From Microcoleus sp. FACHB-DQ6 (lineage in GTDB: Bacteria; Cyanobacteriota; Cyanobacteriia; Cyanobacteriales; Microcoleaceae), in assembly GCA_014695175.1 (NCBI GenBank), contig JACJNV010000108.1, positions 1 through 64,000 on the forward strand: a stretch of DNA of 64,000 nt, read 5' to 3'. Position numbers and translations under genes: made by a program. Shown here in pieces: positions 8,845-19,159 of the stretch. Position 1 is the first letter of the stretch, and each line of letters opens with the position of its first letter. The notes below the pieces were generated by a model. That model ran no database searches. It was not told the origin of the DNA and saw only the letters and a list, made by a program, of their open reading frames with translations.

Positions 8845-9298
8845 AAGTTTTAAAGACCTTCTTAACCACCATTTTTTTATCTTAGAAGCGATCGGGCAAC
8901 CGATTTTAAATTTTATATTTTAGATTTTAGATTGACCAGCGATCCTGCACTGGCGGGATCGAAAGGAATGGGGGCATTTGGACGACTTGGTTTGATATTT
9001 GAGATTTTAGATTGACCGCCGATCCTGCACAGCGGGGGAAACCTAGAGGATTTGGGGGAGTTGGAGGACTTGGTTTTAGGTGATGTTGCGTGTTTTGATT
9101 AAGTTCGGTAAAGGTTTCTGGAGTCTACCCTGGAGTGGGGGCGTGCCTTCGACCTTCGTTGCGCCCGATCGGCACTTCCGACCTCACTTCTGAGTCTACC
9201 AAAGGCAGAAGCCACGCTGGCGAATCACAGAAATTATACCTGTCTAAAATTGGCTGATTCCCTTAATTCCTGAATTCTCTGATTTCTGAGAAACACCC
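8845..9298. other. 454-base repeat-rich intergenic region upstream of tamB
   Basis: It holds two copies of a module in which a TTTTAGATT heptamer tract is followed by GATTGACC and GATCCTGCAC (about 8915-8956 and 9000-9030), GGA-rich direct repeats, and no convincing gene. The tamB promoter is presumably near the right end, but I cannot place it. Confidence 0.6.
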
Positions 9299-12200
9299 AT
9301 GACTAACTCCGACGATAACAAAAATCAACTCCCACCCCGTCCCCACCGCCGCTGGTGGCGTCTGCTGCTGCTTAGCGGTACGGGATTGGGTATTCTCGCC
9401 TTGGTTGGGGCGGCGGTAGGATACCAGTGGGTGCGGGAAAAGTTAGCTCCTTTGGTGGAAACTGAAGTCAGTCAGTTGCTGAAGCGGCCCGTGCAACTCG
9501 GACGTTTGGAGGGATTTTCTCTGACAAGTTTGCAGTTTGGCCGATCGACTTTACCTGCAACTCCTACCGATCCGGATTACGCTTCTACAGAAGCAGTTAA
9601 AGTAAAGTTTTCGGTTTTGCAACTGCTGTTCACGCGCAATCTCAAATTAGATATTACCTTAGTTAAAGCCAGCGCTTATATCGAACAGGATGCTAAAGGC
9701 CGCTGGGTTAATATTCCAACTGCGGAGCAGAAATCTCCGGGTTTATTTAAAACTGAAGTTGAAGCATTTCGAGCTGAAAATTCCGTCGCAGTTTTGGTGC
9801 CGCGTCCCGCAGTCGGACAGACAACTTCGGCTCCGATTTCTGTAAATTTTAAAAATGGCAGTGCTCTATTTCGCGACCAAAACCAGCGCGTTCTATACGA
9901 AGTAAACGGTCAGTTTACTAATAGCGATAATTTTATACTTAAAGCTGATTCTATGTTACCTGCAGCTCAAACTAACCTGCAGTTGCAAGGTCAAAATTTG
10001 CCTTTGCCCGACCTCGCTCGCTTGCTAAGACTTTCCGGCATTTCTTTACAAAAAGGTCTGGCTAATGGCAATTTAACCGTGCAAGTGCGAGAGAATAAAG
10101 TATCGGGAATTACTGGAACGGCTAGTTTTGGAGGAGTGCAAGCGAGTATTGCTCCACTGAAACAAATCATACAAAATAGCAGCGGTCAGTTGCGGTTTCA
10201 GGGAACTAATATTATTGTTGATAGTCTGGCGGCTAATTACGGTCTAATTCCGCTGAGAATAGCAGGCACAGTTGCAACGGGAACTAATTTTAATTTGGAG
10301 AACGCTAGCTTCAATCTGACAACTAACGTGCAACCAGTCGCTTTTGCAAGTGTTGTCAGTGCGGTGGAGACAGAGTTAGGGCAGAAAGTAGTATTGCCGG
10401 TTGCTGTTGCGGGGGAGGTGAAGGCGGATGTCAAGCTAACTGGAACCGTCGATCTACCGGTGGTGACAGGTGCGATCGCCTCGACAAAACCCGCTACGGT
10501 CGATCGACTGCAATTAAATAATATTAGCACTAATTTCAAATTGGAACGCGGGAGAATGGCTCAAACCCCAACTCCCAATTCTAAATCTTCTATTCGCCCT
10601 TTTTCCTCTTTAGCTTTGACTTTGAGCGATATTTTGGTAGTGCCGGCGGCGGGGGGTAAAATTGGCGGTAAAGGTGAAGTTGATATTGCTTTAAAAAGTA
10701 AGAATTCGCCATCTGGTTTGGTGTTTGACTTCCAAGTTGAAAATGTACCCGGAGACGCGATCGCCCAAATTTACGCTCTCCCGATTCCTGCTAGTGTTAA
10801 CATTGGCAGTGTTTCCGCCAAAGCTCAAGTTTTCGGCCCGTTAGACAACATTCAAGCTAGAGTTCAATGGCAAGCACCGCAAGGGACTTTCCCCGCTGCG
10901 GGCGAAATTCGAGCCGCAAGGAACTCGGCGGATTTGCAAAATACGGTTGTGAAGATTGGCGACGCTTCTGTTAACGTGGATGCTGCGCTAAAAGACCGTC
11001 AGTGGCAAGCTTTGATCGAGGGCAATGGCGTCGCCCTCAACCGTTTGCAGCAAGTCCTGCCAGACCTTAATTTGCCTCCAGAACTAGCCGGTTTGTTCAG
11101 CGGAACTGCCGAAGCTGCGGGAACTCTGGACGATTTGAGTTTAAATGCGATCGCTGCGACGGGCAAAGGAACGCTGAATCTGGCTGACAGTATTGTTGAT
11201 GTAAATGGGGAACTAGAATCTGGTCGCTGGCAAGTTTTTGGAAACACTGAAAAAGTTGCTGTCAATCAATTAATTGATATTGGGTTGCCGTTATTAACAC
11301 GGGAAACCACCGCGAATCGGGAGAATATAGAAGCTAAAATCCAAAATTTTAAAGCGTTAAACGGACAGCTAGCAGGTAAATTTCAAGCTGCGGGAAATGT
11401 TGACGATTTGACTGCTGGCGCAATCAATGTTAGTGGCAACGGTAGGCTCAATTTTGCCTACAGCAATGTCAATTTACAAGGAGAATTGGTAGCGGGAAAC
11501 TGGCAAGCAACAGCAGAAACAGATCGCACTTCCATCAGCCGCTTGGTAGATTTAGGATTGCCGATTTTAGATGTGGCTTCAGCATTCAATCCCGAAAATC
11601 AGCAATCAGCCAATCTCAACAATCTAAAATCCAAAATCCAAAATCTAAAATCGATTGACGGACTGCTATCGAGTCAATTTACAGCATCGGGAAGTCTTGA
11701 CAATTTGACAGCTAGCAGCATCAATGCCAGCGGCAGCGGCCTACTCAATCTTGCCGACAGCAATGTCAATTTAAAAGGAGAATTGGTAGCCGGAAACTGG
11801 CAGGGAACAGCAGAAACAGATCGCACTTCCATCAGCCGCTTGGTAGATTTGACACTGCCGATTTTAGATGTGGCTTCAGCATTCAATCCCGAAAATCAGC
11901 AATCAGCCAATCTCAACAATCTAAAATCCAAAATCCAAAATCTAAAATCGATTGACGGACTGCTATCGAGTCAATTTACAGCATCGGGAAGTCTTGACAA
12001 TTTGACAGCTAGCAGCATCAATGGCAGCGGCAGCGGCAGACTCAATCTTGCCGGCAGCAATGTCAATTTAAAAGGAGAATTGGTAGCCGGAAACTGGCAG
12101 GGAACAGCAGAAACCGATCGCACTTCCATCAGGCGCTTAGGAGATTTAGGAATGCCGCTGTTAGATGTTGGCTTAGCTTTCGCTGCTGACAATCCCCAAA

Positions 12201-15200
12201 CAGTCGCCAATATCAACAATCTCAAATCCAAAATCAAAAATCTCCAATCGCTTGACGGACAAATATCCAATGAAATTCAAGCCACCGGCAGTCTTGATAA
12301 TTCAACCGCCGCTGAGATAGGCGTCAGCAGCAGCGGCCTACTCAATATAGGGGACGGTACTCTTGCTTTTAGAAGTAAATTAGAAGGCAGACGCTGGCAA
12401 GCTTTCGCCGATGCCGATCGAGTTATTCTCAGTCGCTTAGAACAAACAATCCGCAATAGCCAACTGTTGACCGTGACGGCGACTTTGCCTAAAGGATTTG
12501 ACGGTAGAGTTAACGGCGAATTCCAAGCAGCGGGCAGTTTGGATAACTTGACAGCCAAGGGAATTAGTGGTAGCGGAGAAGGACGGATTGTGGTCGATCG
12601 ACTCGGGGCGATCGATACTACGGCCAAATTAGAAAACGGCAACTTGCAAGCATTGCTGGAAACCAACGGAATTGCCGTCAGTAATTTAGAACAAACCCTC
12701 AAACAAACAGGTTTGCTGACAGCGGATTTACCGCCAGAAATTAACGGAACCCTCGACGGCCAAGTCCGCATTTTGGGAACAGTAGATAATCTAACCGCCA
12801 ACGGCATCACCGCCAACGGCGACGGACAAATTCGACTCGCCAACGGCGGAGGAATTGTCAATGCTAAAGGCCGCGCAGAATCGGGGAATTGGCGCGCGTC
12901 AATCGAGGGCGAGCAAATTGCTCTAAGTCGCTTCCAGCAAGCCTTTGACTCGCAGCGACAAAGCTTGCAAGCCCGAGGTGTAGTATCTGGTGCCCAAAAT
13001 CTCCCCCAGCTTGGAGGACTGTTTAACGGCAATATCAATTTATCCGGCCCGATTGTGGCGGGCACGGGGGCACCGCCCCTACAAAATGTTCGCGCTGGCG
13101 GCAGTTTCCGCATCTCGGAATTGCCGTTTTTGAACCAACCTTTTGAGGCAGTATTTAATTGGGACGGCAAACGGGTGGAAATTGAGAACGCCACAACTCC
13201 CGGTTTGACAGCAAACGGCTTTGTTAACGTCGAACTCGAAGGTCAAGGAGGGCCCTCAATTTCCAACTTAGATTTGGATGTCAAACTCGCCAACTTTAAC
13301 CTGGAAGCCTTACCAGCAGAAAAGTTAGGATTTTTGTCTGCAATTGCGGACAAAAATTCCTCACAGCAAAACCCACCCCTGCGCGGCAATGTAGATTTTA
13401 CCGGCAGCCTCACCGGAACCCTCGCCGAACTCAGCTTAGTTGGCGACGTGGAAGTGCGGGATTTAGCAGTAAATCAAATCGCTTTTGACCCGGTACTGGC
13501 GGGGAGTGTGAATGCGGATGCTGGGAAAAGTGTAGATTTGCGTTTGGCCGGTCGCCAAGACAAAATCGAAGTAGCTTTAAATCCATCTTTTCTGCCGACA
13601 TCTTTCTTAGTTCAACGCGGGGAATCCGTGGCTAGCGGCCAAACCGAGGGAGAAACTTTGCGAGTTAATTTAAGCGATTTTCCCCTGGCTGCTTTGAATC
13701 TATCGCCGGGGAAAGAGGCAGGTTTGGGGCCGATAACCGGTACGGTTTCGGGACAAGTGAATGTGCCCGGTTGGAAGATGCCGTTAAATCCGGCGACTTT
13801 ACAAGCAAGCGGACAAATTGCGATCGCCCAACCGGCGATCGGCTACATTAAAGGTGACAGTTTCCAAGCCGAATTCAGCTACGCTAACGGCAGCGCCACT
13901 CTCACAAACGGACTTTTCCGCCAAGGCAGCGGTCAATACTTAATTTCCGGCAATGTTAAAACAGGCGCCAACCCGCAATTTGCCGGGAAAGTTAACGTCC
14001 AGCAAGGCAATTTGCAACAGGTTTTAGCCGCTTTGCAATATTTCAATTTAGGCGACTTGGCTAGAGGCTTAAAACCTCCGGTTTACGCTAGCGCGGCCGA
14101 CGTGCAAACTGTAGCAGTGGGACAACCAGAAGCCCCGCTAATCGAACAGTTGCGCCGTTTGGCAGAAATTGAAATACTTTTGCAGCAGCAGCAAGCAGTG
14201 AAATCATCAGAAAAATTGCCTCCCTTATCCCAATTGCAAGGCACTTTTGGCGCGGAAATTGCTGTCGCCGGTTCTTTGCAAACTGGTGTGCAAGCTCAAT
14301 TTAACGTGAAAGGCGATAACTGGCAGTGGGGAGAATATGTCGCTGAAAAGTTCAGCATTGAAGGCAGTTTTCAGGAGGGGATTTTAACTGTTTTGCCTCT
14401 GGAAATTCGATCGGGAGAAAGTGCGATCGGCTTTTCGGGACAACTCGGGCAAAAAGCTCAATCCGGGCAGTTGCGGGTAGAAAATGTGCCGCTGCAAGAG
14501 TTGGCAAAAGTCGTGGAATTACCTTTTGTGGATGTCACGGGAAATTTGAATTTGCGCGCGAATTTGGCCGGCAGTTTGGAAAACCCGCAAGCTACCGGGG
14601 AATTGAGTTTGCTTGAGGGCACGCTAAACGGAGAACCGATTAAACAAGCCGACGGCAGTTTCAGTTACAGCAACGCCCGCCTGAATTTTGGCGGCAGCGC
14701 TTTGGTAACTCAAACCGAACCGATTGAGGTGCAGGGAAGTTTGCCTTTTGAGTTGCCGTTTGCAGCCGTGAAAGCCGACAGCGATCAAATCGATTTGAGG
14801 GCGAATTTGCAAAATGAAGGTTTAGCAATTATTAATGTATTGACTCCGCAAGTTGCGTGGGTCAGCGGTCAGGGACAGGTGCAAATTCGCGTGGGAGGAA
14901 CGCTGCAAGATCCTGTAGCGCAAGGAATTGCGAATTTTGAAAATGCAACTGTCCGCGCGAATGCCTTCCCAGAACCGCTGACAGGGCTGACTGGGACGGT
15001 GCGCTTTGAGGGCGATCGTATTCGGGTAGAAGGAATTCGGGGACAGTTGAGTCAGGGACAAGTTGTCGCCGCTGGCGTGATTCCGCTGTCTGTACCTTTT
15101 GCTGAGGGCGATGTCGATGCAGCTAATCCTTTGGCTGTGAATCTCGACAAGTTAGCACTGAACCTCAGAGGATTGTACCGCGGCGGCGTAGTCGGTCAAG

Positions 15201-16276
15201 TGCAGGCAAGAGGCACGGCTAGGCGCCCGCAGTTGAGCGGTAATATTGAACTGTACAACGGCGAAGTATTTCTCCGGAGTCCCGGCGGCGGCACAACTGA
15301 GTTAGCTTCTTCCTCTTCTGCTTCTGATTCTCCTTCGACATCTTCCCCTTCCCCTGCGACTGAGGTTTCTGCTTCCCCTACGGCTGAGGTTTCTCCTTCT
15401 CGTGCGACTCCGACTTCCCCTCCGTTTGAAGTTGGAGTGAACGATTTGCGGCTGAATTTGGGCCGGGGAATTCGGGTAACGAGTGCGCCGATATTGAGTT
15501 TTCAGGCCACTGGGGGCTTGACGGTGAATGGAACTTTAGATGACCTTCGCCCTGTCGGTACGATTCGGTTGACTTCCGGGTCGGTGAATTTGTTTACTAC
15601 AGAGTTTAGACTCGATCGAGGATACGCGCAGACTGCTACCTTTGTACCAGGACAAGGACTCGATCCGACGCTGGATGTGAGATTAGCAACTTCGGTGCAG
15701 GAAGTAACGCGGTTCCGCACTCCCGGCACATCTGTAGCCTCTGAAATCGCAGACGAACCGACAAGTTTCGGCAATGTGCGGAGTGTCCGAATTCAAGCGT
15801 TGGTGCAGGGAAGAGCTTCTCAGTTGGCGGAAAGTCTGGAGTTGAGGAGTTCTCCGAGTCGATCGGAAACAGAGATTGTAGCGCTCTTGGGTGGCAGTTT
15901 CGTGCAGACTTTAGGACAGGGAGACAGTACGCTGGCGATCGCAAATTTAGCCGGTGCGGGTTTATTGAACAACCTTCAATCTGCGGTTACCAACGCCACA
16001 GGATTGAGCGAATTTCGCTTATTTCCCACTCGGATTAGAGGGAACGAAGCACAAACTGCTAGTTCCAGTTCTGGTGCGGGTTCTCTCGGTTTAGGTTTAG
16101 AAGTTGGCTTTGACATCACGCGCAATATTTCAGCATCAATTATTCGAGTTTTGTCAGCCAATCAACCGACTGAATTTACTGTGCGCTATCGATTGAGCGA
16201 TAAAATTTTACTCAGGGGTTCGAGTAATTTTCAAGGAGACAATCGCGTCACTGCTGAATATGAATTGAGGTTTTAG
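9299..16276 (+). CDS. tamB: TamB-like translocation/assembly module protein (DUF490)
   Basis: The 2325-residue protein has a basic N-terminus with one membrane helix (about 20-42) and then a long beta-rich body of AsmA/TamB type. The C-terminal DUF490 domain ends in NRVTAEYELRF, a beta-barrel-like terminus with final Phe. TamB proteins bridge inner and outer membrane and help place outer-membrane proteins or phospholipids. The length is large even for cyanobacterial homologues, partly from repeat units: residues about 720-945 hold near-identical 99-residue repeats. A Ser/Pro/Thr-rich insert lies at about 2000-2045. No BamA/Omp85 gene is adjacent. The clostripain-like gene follows after 56 bases. 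Confidence 0.9.
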   Translation: MTNSDDNKNQLPPRPHRRWWRLLLLSGTGLGILALVGAAVGYQWVREKLAPLVETEVSQLLKRPVQLGRLEGFSLTSLQFGRSTLPATPTDPDYASTEAVKVKFSVLQLLFTRNLKLDITLVKASAYIEQDAKGRWVNIPTAEQKSPGLFKTEVEAFRAENSVAVLVPRPAVGQTTSAPISVNFKNGSALFRDQNQRVLYEVNGQFTNSDNFILKADSMLPAAQTNLQLQGQNLPLPDLARLLRLSGISLQKGLANGNLTVQVRENKVSGITGTASFGGVQASIAPLKQIIQNSSGQLRFQGTNIIVDSLAANYGLIPLRIAGTVATGTNFNLENASFNLTTNVQPVAFASVVSAVETELGQKVVLPVAVAGEVKADVKLTGTVDLPVVTGAIASTKPATVDRLQLNNISTNFKLERGRMAQTPTPNSKSSIRPFSSLALTLSDILVVPAAGGKIGGKGEVDIALKSKNSPSGLVFDFQVENVPGDAIAQIYALPIPASVNIGSVSAKAQVFGPLDNIQARVQWQAPQGTFPAAGEIRAARNSADLQNTVVKIGDASVNVDAALKDRQWQALIEGNGVALNRLQQVLPDLNLPPELAGLFSGTAEAAGTLDDLSLNAIAATGKGTLNLADSIVDVNGELESGRWQVFGNTEKVAVNQLIDIGLPLLTRETTANRENIEAKIQNFKALNGQLAGKFQAAGNVDDLTAGAINVSGNGRLNFAYSNVNLQGELVAGNWQATAETDRTSISRLVDLGLPILDVASAFNPENQQSANLNNLKSKIQNLKSIDGLLSSQFTASGSLDNLTASSINASGSGLLNLADSNVNLKGELVAGNWQGTAETDRTSISRLVDLTLPILDVASAFNPENQQSANLNNLKSKIQNLKSIDGLLSSQFTASGSLDNLTASSINGSGSGRLNLAGSNVNLKGELVAGNWQGTAETDRTSIRRLGDLGMPLLDVGLAFAADNPQTVANINNLKSKIKNLQSLDGQISNEIQATGSLDNSTAAEIGVSSSGLLNIGDGTLAFRSKLEGRRWQAFADADRVILSRLEQTIRNSQLLTVTATLPKGFDGRVNGEFQAAGSLDNLTAKGISGSGEGRIVVDRLGAIDTTAKLENGNLQALLETNGIAVSNLEQTLKQTGLLTADLPPEINGTLDGQVRILGTVDNLTANGITANGDGQIRLANGGGIVNAKGRAESGNWRASIEGEQIALSRFQQAFDSQRQSLQARGVVSGAQNLPQLGGLFNGNINLSGPIVAGTGAPPLQNVRAGGSFRISELPFLNQPFEAVFNWDGKRVEIENATTPGLTANGFVNVELEGQGGPSISNLDLDVKLANFNLEALPAEKLGFLSAIADKNSSQQNPPLRGNVDFTGSLTGTLAELSLVGDVEVRDLAVNQIAFDPVLAGSVNADAGKSVDLRLAGRQDKIEVALNPSFLPTSFLVQRGESVASGQTEGETLRVNLSDFPLAALNLSPGKEAGLGPITGTVSGQVNVPGWKMPLNPATLQASGQIAIAQPAIGYIKGDSFQAEFSYANGSATLTNGLFRQGSGQYLISGNVKTGANPQFAGKVNVQQGNLQQVLAALQYFNLGDLARGLKPPVYASAADVQTVAVGQPEAPLIEQLRRLAEIEILLQQQQAVKSSEKLPPLSQLQGTFGAEIAVAGSLQTGVQAQFNVKGDNWQWGEYVAEKFSIEGSFQEGILTVLPLEIRSGESAIGFSGQLGQKAQSGQLRVENVPLQELAKVVELPFVDVTGNLNLRANLAGSLENPQATGELSLLEGTLNGEPIKQADGSFSYSNARLNFGGSALVTQTEPIEVQGSLPFELPFAAVKADSDQIDLRANLQNEGLAIINVLTPQVAWVSGQGQVQIRVGGTLQDPVAQGIANFENATVRANAFPEPLTGLTGTVRFEGDRIRVEGIRGQLSQGQVVAAGVIPLSVPFAEGDVDAANPLAVNLDKLALNLRGLYRGGVVGQVQARGTARRPQLSGNIELYNGEVFLRSPGGGTTELASSSSASDSPSTSSPSPATEVSASPTAEVSPSRATPTSPPFEVGVNDLRLNLGRGIRVTSAPILSFQATGGLTVNGTLDDLRPVGTIRLTSGSVNLFTTEFRLDRGYAQTATFVPGQGLDPTLDVRLATSVQEVTRFRTPGTSVASEIADEPTSFGNVRSVRIQALVQGRASQLAESLELRSSPSRSETEIVALLGGSFVQTLGQGDSTLAIANLAGAGLLNNLQSAVTNATGLSEFRLFPTRIRGNEAQTASSSSGAGSLGLGLEVGFDITRNISASIIRVLSANQPTEFTVRYRLSDKILLRGSSNFQGDNRVTAEYELRF
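11461..12120 (+). repeat. 297-bp near-identical tandem repeat inside tamB
   Basis: Matching landmarks recur at 11621, 11918 and 12218, a period of 297-300 bases or 99-100 residues. The first two units are almost identical at the DNA level; the third diverges after about 12120. Each unit carries the same segment, with GELVAGNWQ and ETDRTSI, and a heptamer tract. This implies recent unequal amplification. Confidence 0.85.
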
Positions 16277-16332
16277 TTAACCCCAAACACAGTCTACAAA
16301 AAGCTGACGATCCTCAACCAGGAGCTGAGAAT

Positions 16333-17562
16333 GTGAAAAGAAGAAAAGCCATCAAACTGATAACAGTAAGTATTAGTTCTTTAATAGAGACAATATATTA
16401 CTCGCGAGACCAATATATGCTGGGAAGTCCGGTCAAAAATCATTATGACTGGATATTACTATACTGGATGCCCTATGACAATAATCTCTCAAGATTCGGG
16501 CAACCAATTATTCAAATGCTAAGTAAAGGTGTAAAAAATGACAAAGTTTTAGTAGTAGTACAATCAGACTTTAGTGGCTCAGCACAAGTTTCTAGAAGCA
16601 TCATCAGCCAAGGTAAAGTGGATACCCAATACTTAGAAACAGCAGATAGTAGTAGGGCAGAAGTCTTGAGTGAGTATCTGACTTGGGCACAATCTCAATT
16701 TCAAGCCCGACGCTGGGCTATTGTGTTTTTAGGTCATGGTGGAACGCTTATGGAAATTAGCCCCGACGAACATCCCACGTCCCCTTCAACTTCAGAAATT
16801 AGATGGATGAATCTTCAAAAAATAAATCAAGTTATATTTAATTTTAACCAATCTGTAAAAGGAAATCTAGAATTATTATTTTTCCAAAATTGTAATAAAG
16901 GAAATATTGAAGTACACCATACCTTCCAAAATACTGCTAAGTATACGCTTTCATCTCAAATCCAACTGGGAGTGCCAAATTACTATTATGAGCAATTGTT
17001 AAGCGATTTGAGCGATGGTCCAGACATGGATGGTTCTCAGCTAGCTAAAAAGATTATGGATTATGAACCGCCTAATATGTACCATAGTTTGACATTAACT
17101 AACAATCATTATTTTCGCTATTTGTCCGAAAAAGTTAAGGCTGTAATTGATTCTATTTTGCAAGCCGATATTGCACCGGTGAAAGTTTTTATATCCTCAA
17201 TTTTAGGGCCGGAAGTCAATTTTCCCAGTAACAATACTGTAGTAGTTTATCGTAACTTGGGAGAAACCTTTGTGGATTTCGCAAATTTTTTACAAAAACT
17301 TACCCAATTATCAGGTGCAAGTCCGTCAGCTTGTAACGATTTACTGTTATTTTTAAATAATTTTCTAATTCAGAGAGTGCAACAGCATGGTGAATTACTT
17401 GACTCCCGAATTAGACATAAATATAAAGACTTATCAGGCTTAGGTTTATTTTTACCTAGAAATCGGCAGAAACTGGAAAAGTATTTGTATTTATCGGTTT
17501 ATTCAGACTTAAAGCTTGTAGAGCTTTTTGAGGCAGTTGTATTCGAGACAAAAAAGAACTAA
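16333..17562 (+). CDS. Clostripain-family (C11) caspase-like cysteine protease
   Basis: The 409-residue protein starts at GTG 16333 with AGGAGC upstream; an ATG at 16331 runs straight into a stop. WILLYWMPYDNNL (about 40-52) matches the clostripain opening. His135 in LGHGG and Cys187 in FFQNCNKG form the catalytic dyad. There is no clear signal peptide, although residues 8-22 are mildly hydrophobic. The gene lies 56 bases downstream of tamB and may be cotranscribed. Codon use looks more A/T-rich than in tamB, so it may have been acquired. The substrate is unknown. Confidence 0.85.
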   Translation: MKRRKAIKLITVSISSLIETIYYSRDQYMLGSPVKNHYDWILLYWMPYDNNLSRFGQPIIQMLSKGVKNDKVLVVVQSDFSGSAQVSRSIISQGKVDTQYLETADSSRAEVLSEYLTWAQSQFQARRWAIVFLGHGGTLMEISPDEHPTSPSTSEIRWMNLQKINQVIFNFNQSVKGNLELLFFQNCNKGNIEVHHTFQNTAKYTLSSQIQLGVPNYYYEQLLSDLSDGPDMDGSQLAKKIMDYEPPNMYHSLTLTNNHYFRYLSEKVKAVIDSILQADIAPVKVFISSILGPEVNFPSNNTVVVYRNLGETFVDFANFLQKLTQLSGASPSACNDLLLFLNNFLIQRVQQHGELLDSRIRHKYKDLSGLGLFLPRNRQKLEKYLYLSVYSDLKLVELFEAVVFETKKN

Positions 17563-17661
17563 AGATATTGGGGAGATTTTACTTCTTTGCCGACTTCAGA
17601 GAAGCAGTCAGGGAAGTAAAACAACAGCCAGCATTGGCTCCCAATTCCCACTTCCCAATGC

Positions 17662-17667
17662 TATAAT
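17662..17667 (+). promoter_or_regulatory. Candidate -10 box TATAAT before the 17731 gene
   Basis: A perfect TATAAT lies 63 bases before the ATG at 17731. AGAGGAG about 11 bases before that ATG serves as the ribosome binding site. A -35 box is not clear. Confidence 0.35.
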
Positions 17668-17730
17668 ATAAATAGCAGAATTAAAGCCCTGCTGTTAACC
17701 CCGCGCACAAGGTTAGAGGAGTTAGGTCAA

Positions 17731-18096
17731 ATGGCAAACAAACTCCAAGTCAATACACAGTCGATCGGCTACAGCGACTTTTACTGGAACCGCTTTAGTC
17801 CGAGAGTTGCGACTATCAGCAGCGTCCGCAACGCCAATCACTGGGACGGCGGATTTATCACTTATATTGCATTTCCCACAAAAGTAGAAGCTACAGCAGC
17901 AATGAAATATTTGCTCTTGCATCAAAAAGCTGCTGATGTCGATATGCGGAAAGCCAAGCGAATGAAAGCAAAAGGCATTCGGTGGGAACTCAAAATTCGG
18001 GGTTTAGCTTTTAATGAAGTGCTGAAGCTGGCGACGATGGATATAGCTGGAAAACTCGTGATGTCACCTGCAACTACTACTGAAGCCACAGGCTGA
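17731..18096 (+). CDS. Conserved-looking hypothetical protein, 121 residues
   Basis: I do not recognise a family. The protein is small and basic, with aromatic residues near the start (YSDFYWNRF), a central helix-rich part and the positively charged stretch MRKAKRMKAKGIRW. It has no membrane segment or signal peptide. A good ribosome binding site (AGAGGAG) and codon use like its neighbours support a real gene. Confidence 0.65.
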   Translation: MANKLQVNTQSIGYSDFYWNRFSPRVATISSVRNANHWDGGFITYIAFPTKVEATAAMKYLLLHQKAADVDMRKAKRMKAKGIRWELKIRGLAFNEVLKLATMDIAGKLVMSPATTTEATG

Positions 18097-18214
18097 TAAT
18101 TGAAAAACTTCGTAGTTGCGCTAAGGGTGGTAAAGCGCAACTACCAACCTAAAAATCCCTAAAATATTGCATTTTCCTTCTTCCTTCTTCCTTCTTCCCT
18201 CTTCCTTCTATAAT

Positions 18215-19138
18215 ATGCGTTTCATCAGTCCCAAAACAGACTTTGCATTCAAAAAAATATTCGCTTCTTCCGAACATCCAGAAATTCTCATCAGCTTCCT
18301 AAATGCAATGCTGTATAACGGAGAACCAACAATCCAAGAATTAGAAATAATTGACCCTTATTCAGCAGGAAGCGTTACAGGATTGAAAGACACTTACCTG
18401 GATGTCAAAGCCAAGATTACCGGCAACAAAACCGTGATTGTTGAAATGCAGGTACTCAACGTCGCCGCCTTTGAAAAACGGGTAGTATACAATGCAGCGA
18501 AAACCTATTCTACTCAACTCAAAGCTGGAGAAGGTTATTTAAAGTTAAACCCGGTCATTGCTTTAACCATTACCGACTTTATCTTATTTGAAAACACCGA
18601 AAAACTAATTTCTAACTTTGAATTTACAGAAACCGAAGAGAAATTCGTCTATCCCAACTGCGAGTTAAAGTTAGTGTTTGTCGAGTTGCCGAAATTCAAA
18701 AAAGAATTGAATGAACTCGAAAATCTGCCGGAAAAATGGATCTACTTTATGAAAAACGCGCCCTCTTTGGAAGCAGTACCAGATACATTGGGGTCTGTTG
18801 AAGAGATTAATACCGCGCTGGAAATTGCCAACAGAGCAAATTTGACACTAGACGAATTGAATGATGTAGACAAACGAGAAATGTTTATTCAAGACCAAAT
18901 TGGGTCTGTGATGAAAGGGATAGAAATTGGTCTACAACAGGGAATTGAAAGGGGTAAAATTGAGGGGGAAATAGGATTAATTATGCGTCAGATAGTGCGG
19001 CGGGTGGGTGAGGTTACACAGGAAGTTCAAACTCGCATCCAGGGGTTATCTGCGGAACAGTTAGATGATTTGGGAGAAGCTTTGTTGGATTTTAGGAGTA
19101 AAGAGGATTTGATCGCGTGGTTGGAGTCGGCGGGATGA
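18215..19138 (+). CDS. Rpn-family recombination-promoting nuclease / PD-(D/E)XK transposase-like protein
   Basis: The protein has 307 residues from ATG 18215; open codons upstream only translate a polypyrimidine repeat. The opening MRFISPKTDFAFKKIF and the segment LKDTYLDVKAKITGNKTVIVEMQ are typical of the Rpn/PDDEXK family, with Asp and Glu-x-Gln as likely catalytic residues. The C-terminal part is charged, with a GIEIGLQQGIERGKIEGE repeat common in this family. These proteins spread horizontally and can promote DNA exchange. No inverted ends were seen. Confidence 0.88.
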   Translation: MRFISPKTDFAFKKIFASSEHPEILISFLNAMLYNGEPTIQELEIIDPYSAGSVTGLKDTYLDVKAKITGNKTVIVEMQVLNVAAFEKRVVYNAAKTYSTQLKAGEGYLKLNPVIALTITDFILFENTEKLISNFEFTETEEKFVYPNCELKLVFVELPKFKKELNELENLPEKWIYFMKNAPSLEAVPDTLGSVEEINTALEIANRANLTLDELNDVDKREMFIQDQIGSVMKGIEIGLQQGIERGKIEGEIGLIMRQIVRRVGEVTQEVQTRIQGLSAEQLDDLGEALLDFRSKEDLIAWLESAG

Positions 19139-19159
19139 ACTGATGAGTTAAAAAGAGAG

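Noticed and set aside
12277-13194. Long minus-strand open frame (305 codons) inside tamB
   Set aside because: Antisense shadow of the tamB coding sequence; its product is a Ser/Pro/Leu-rich sequence without motifs, and tamB has clear domain structure on the plus strand.
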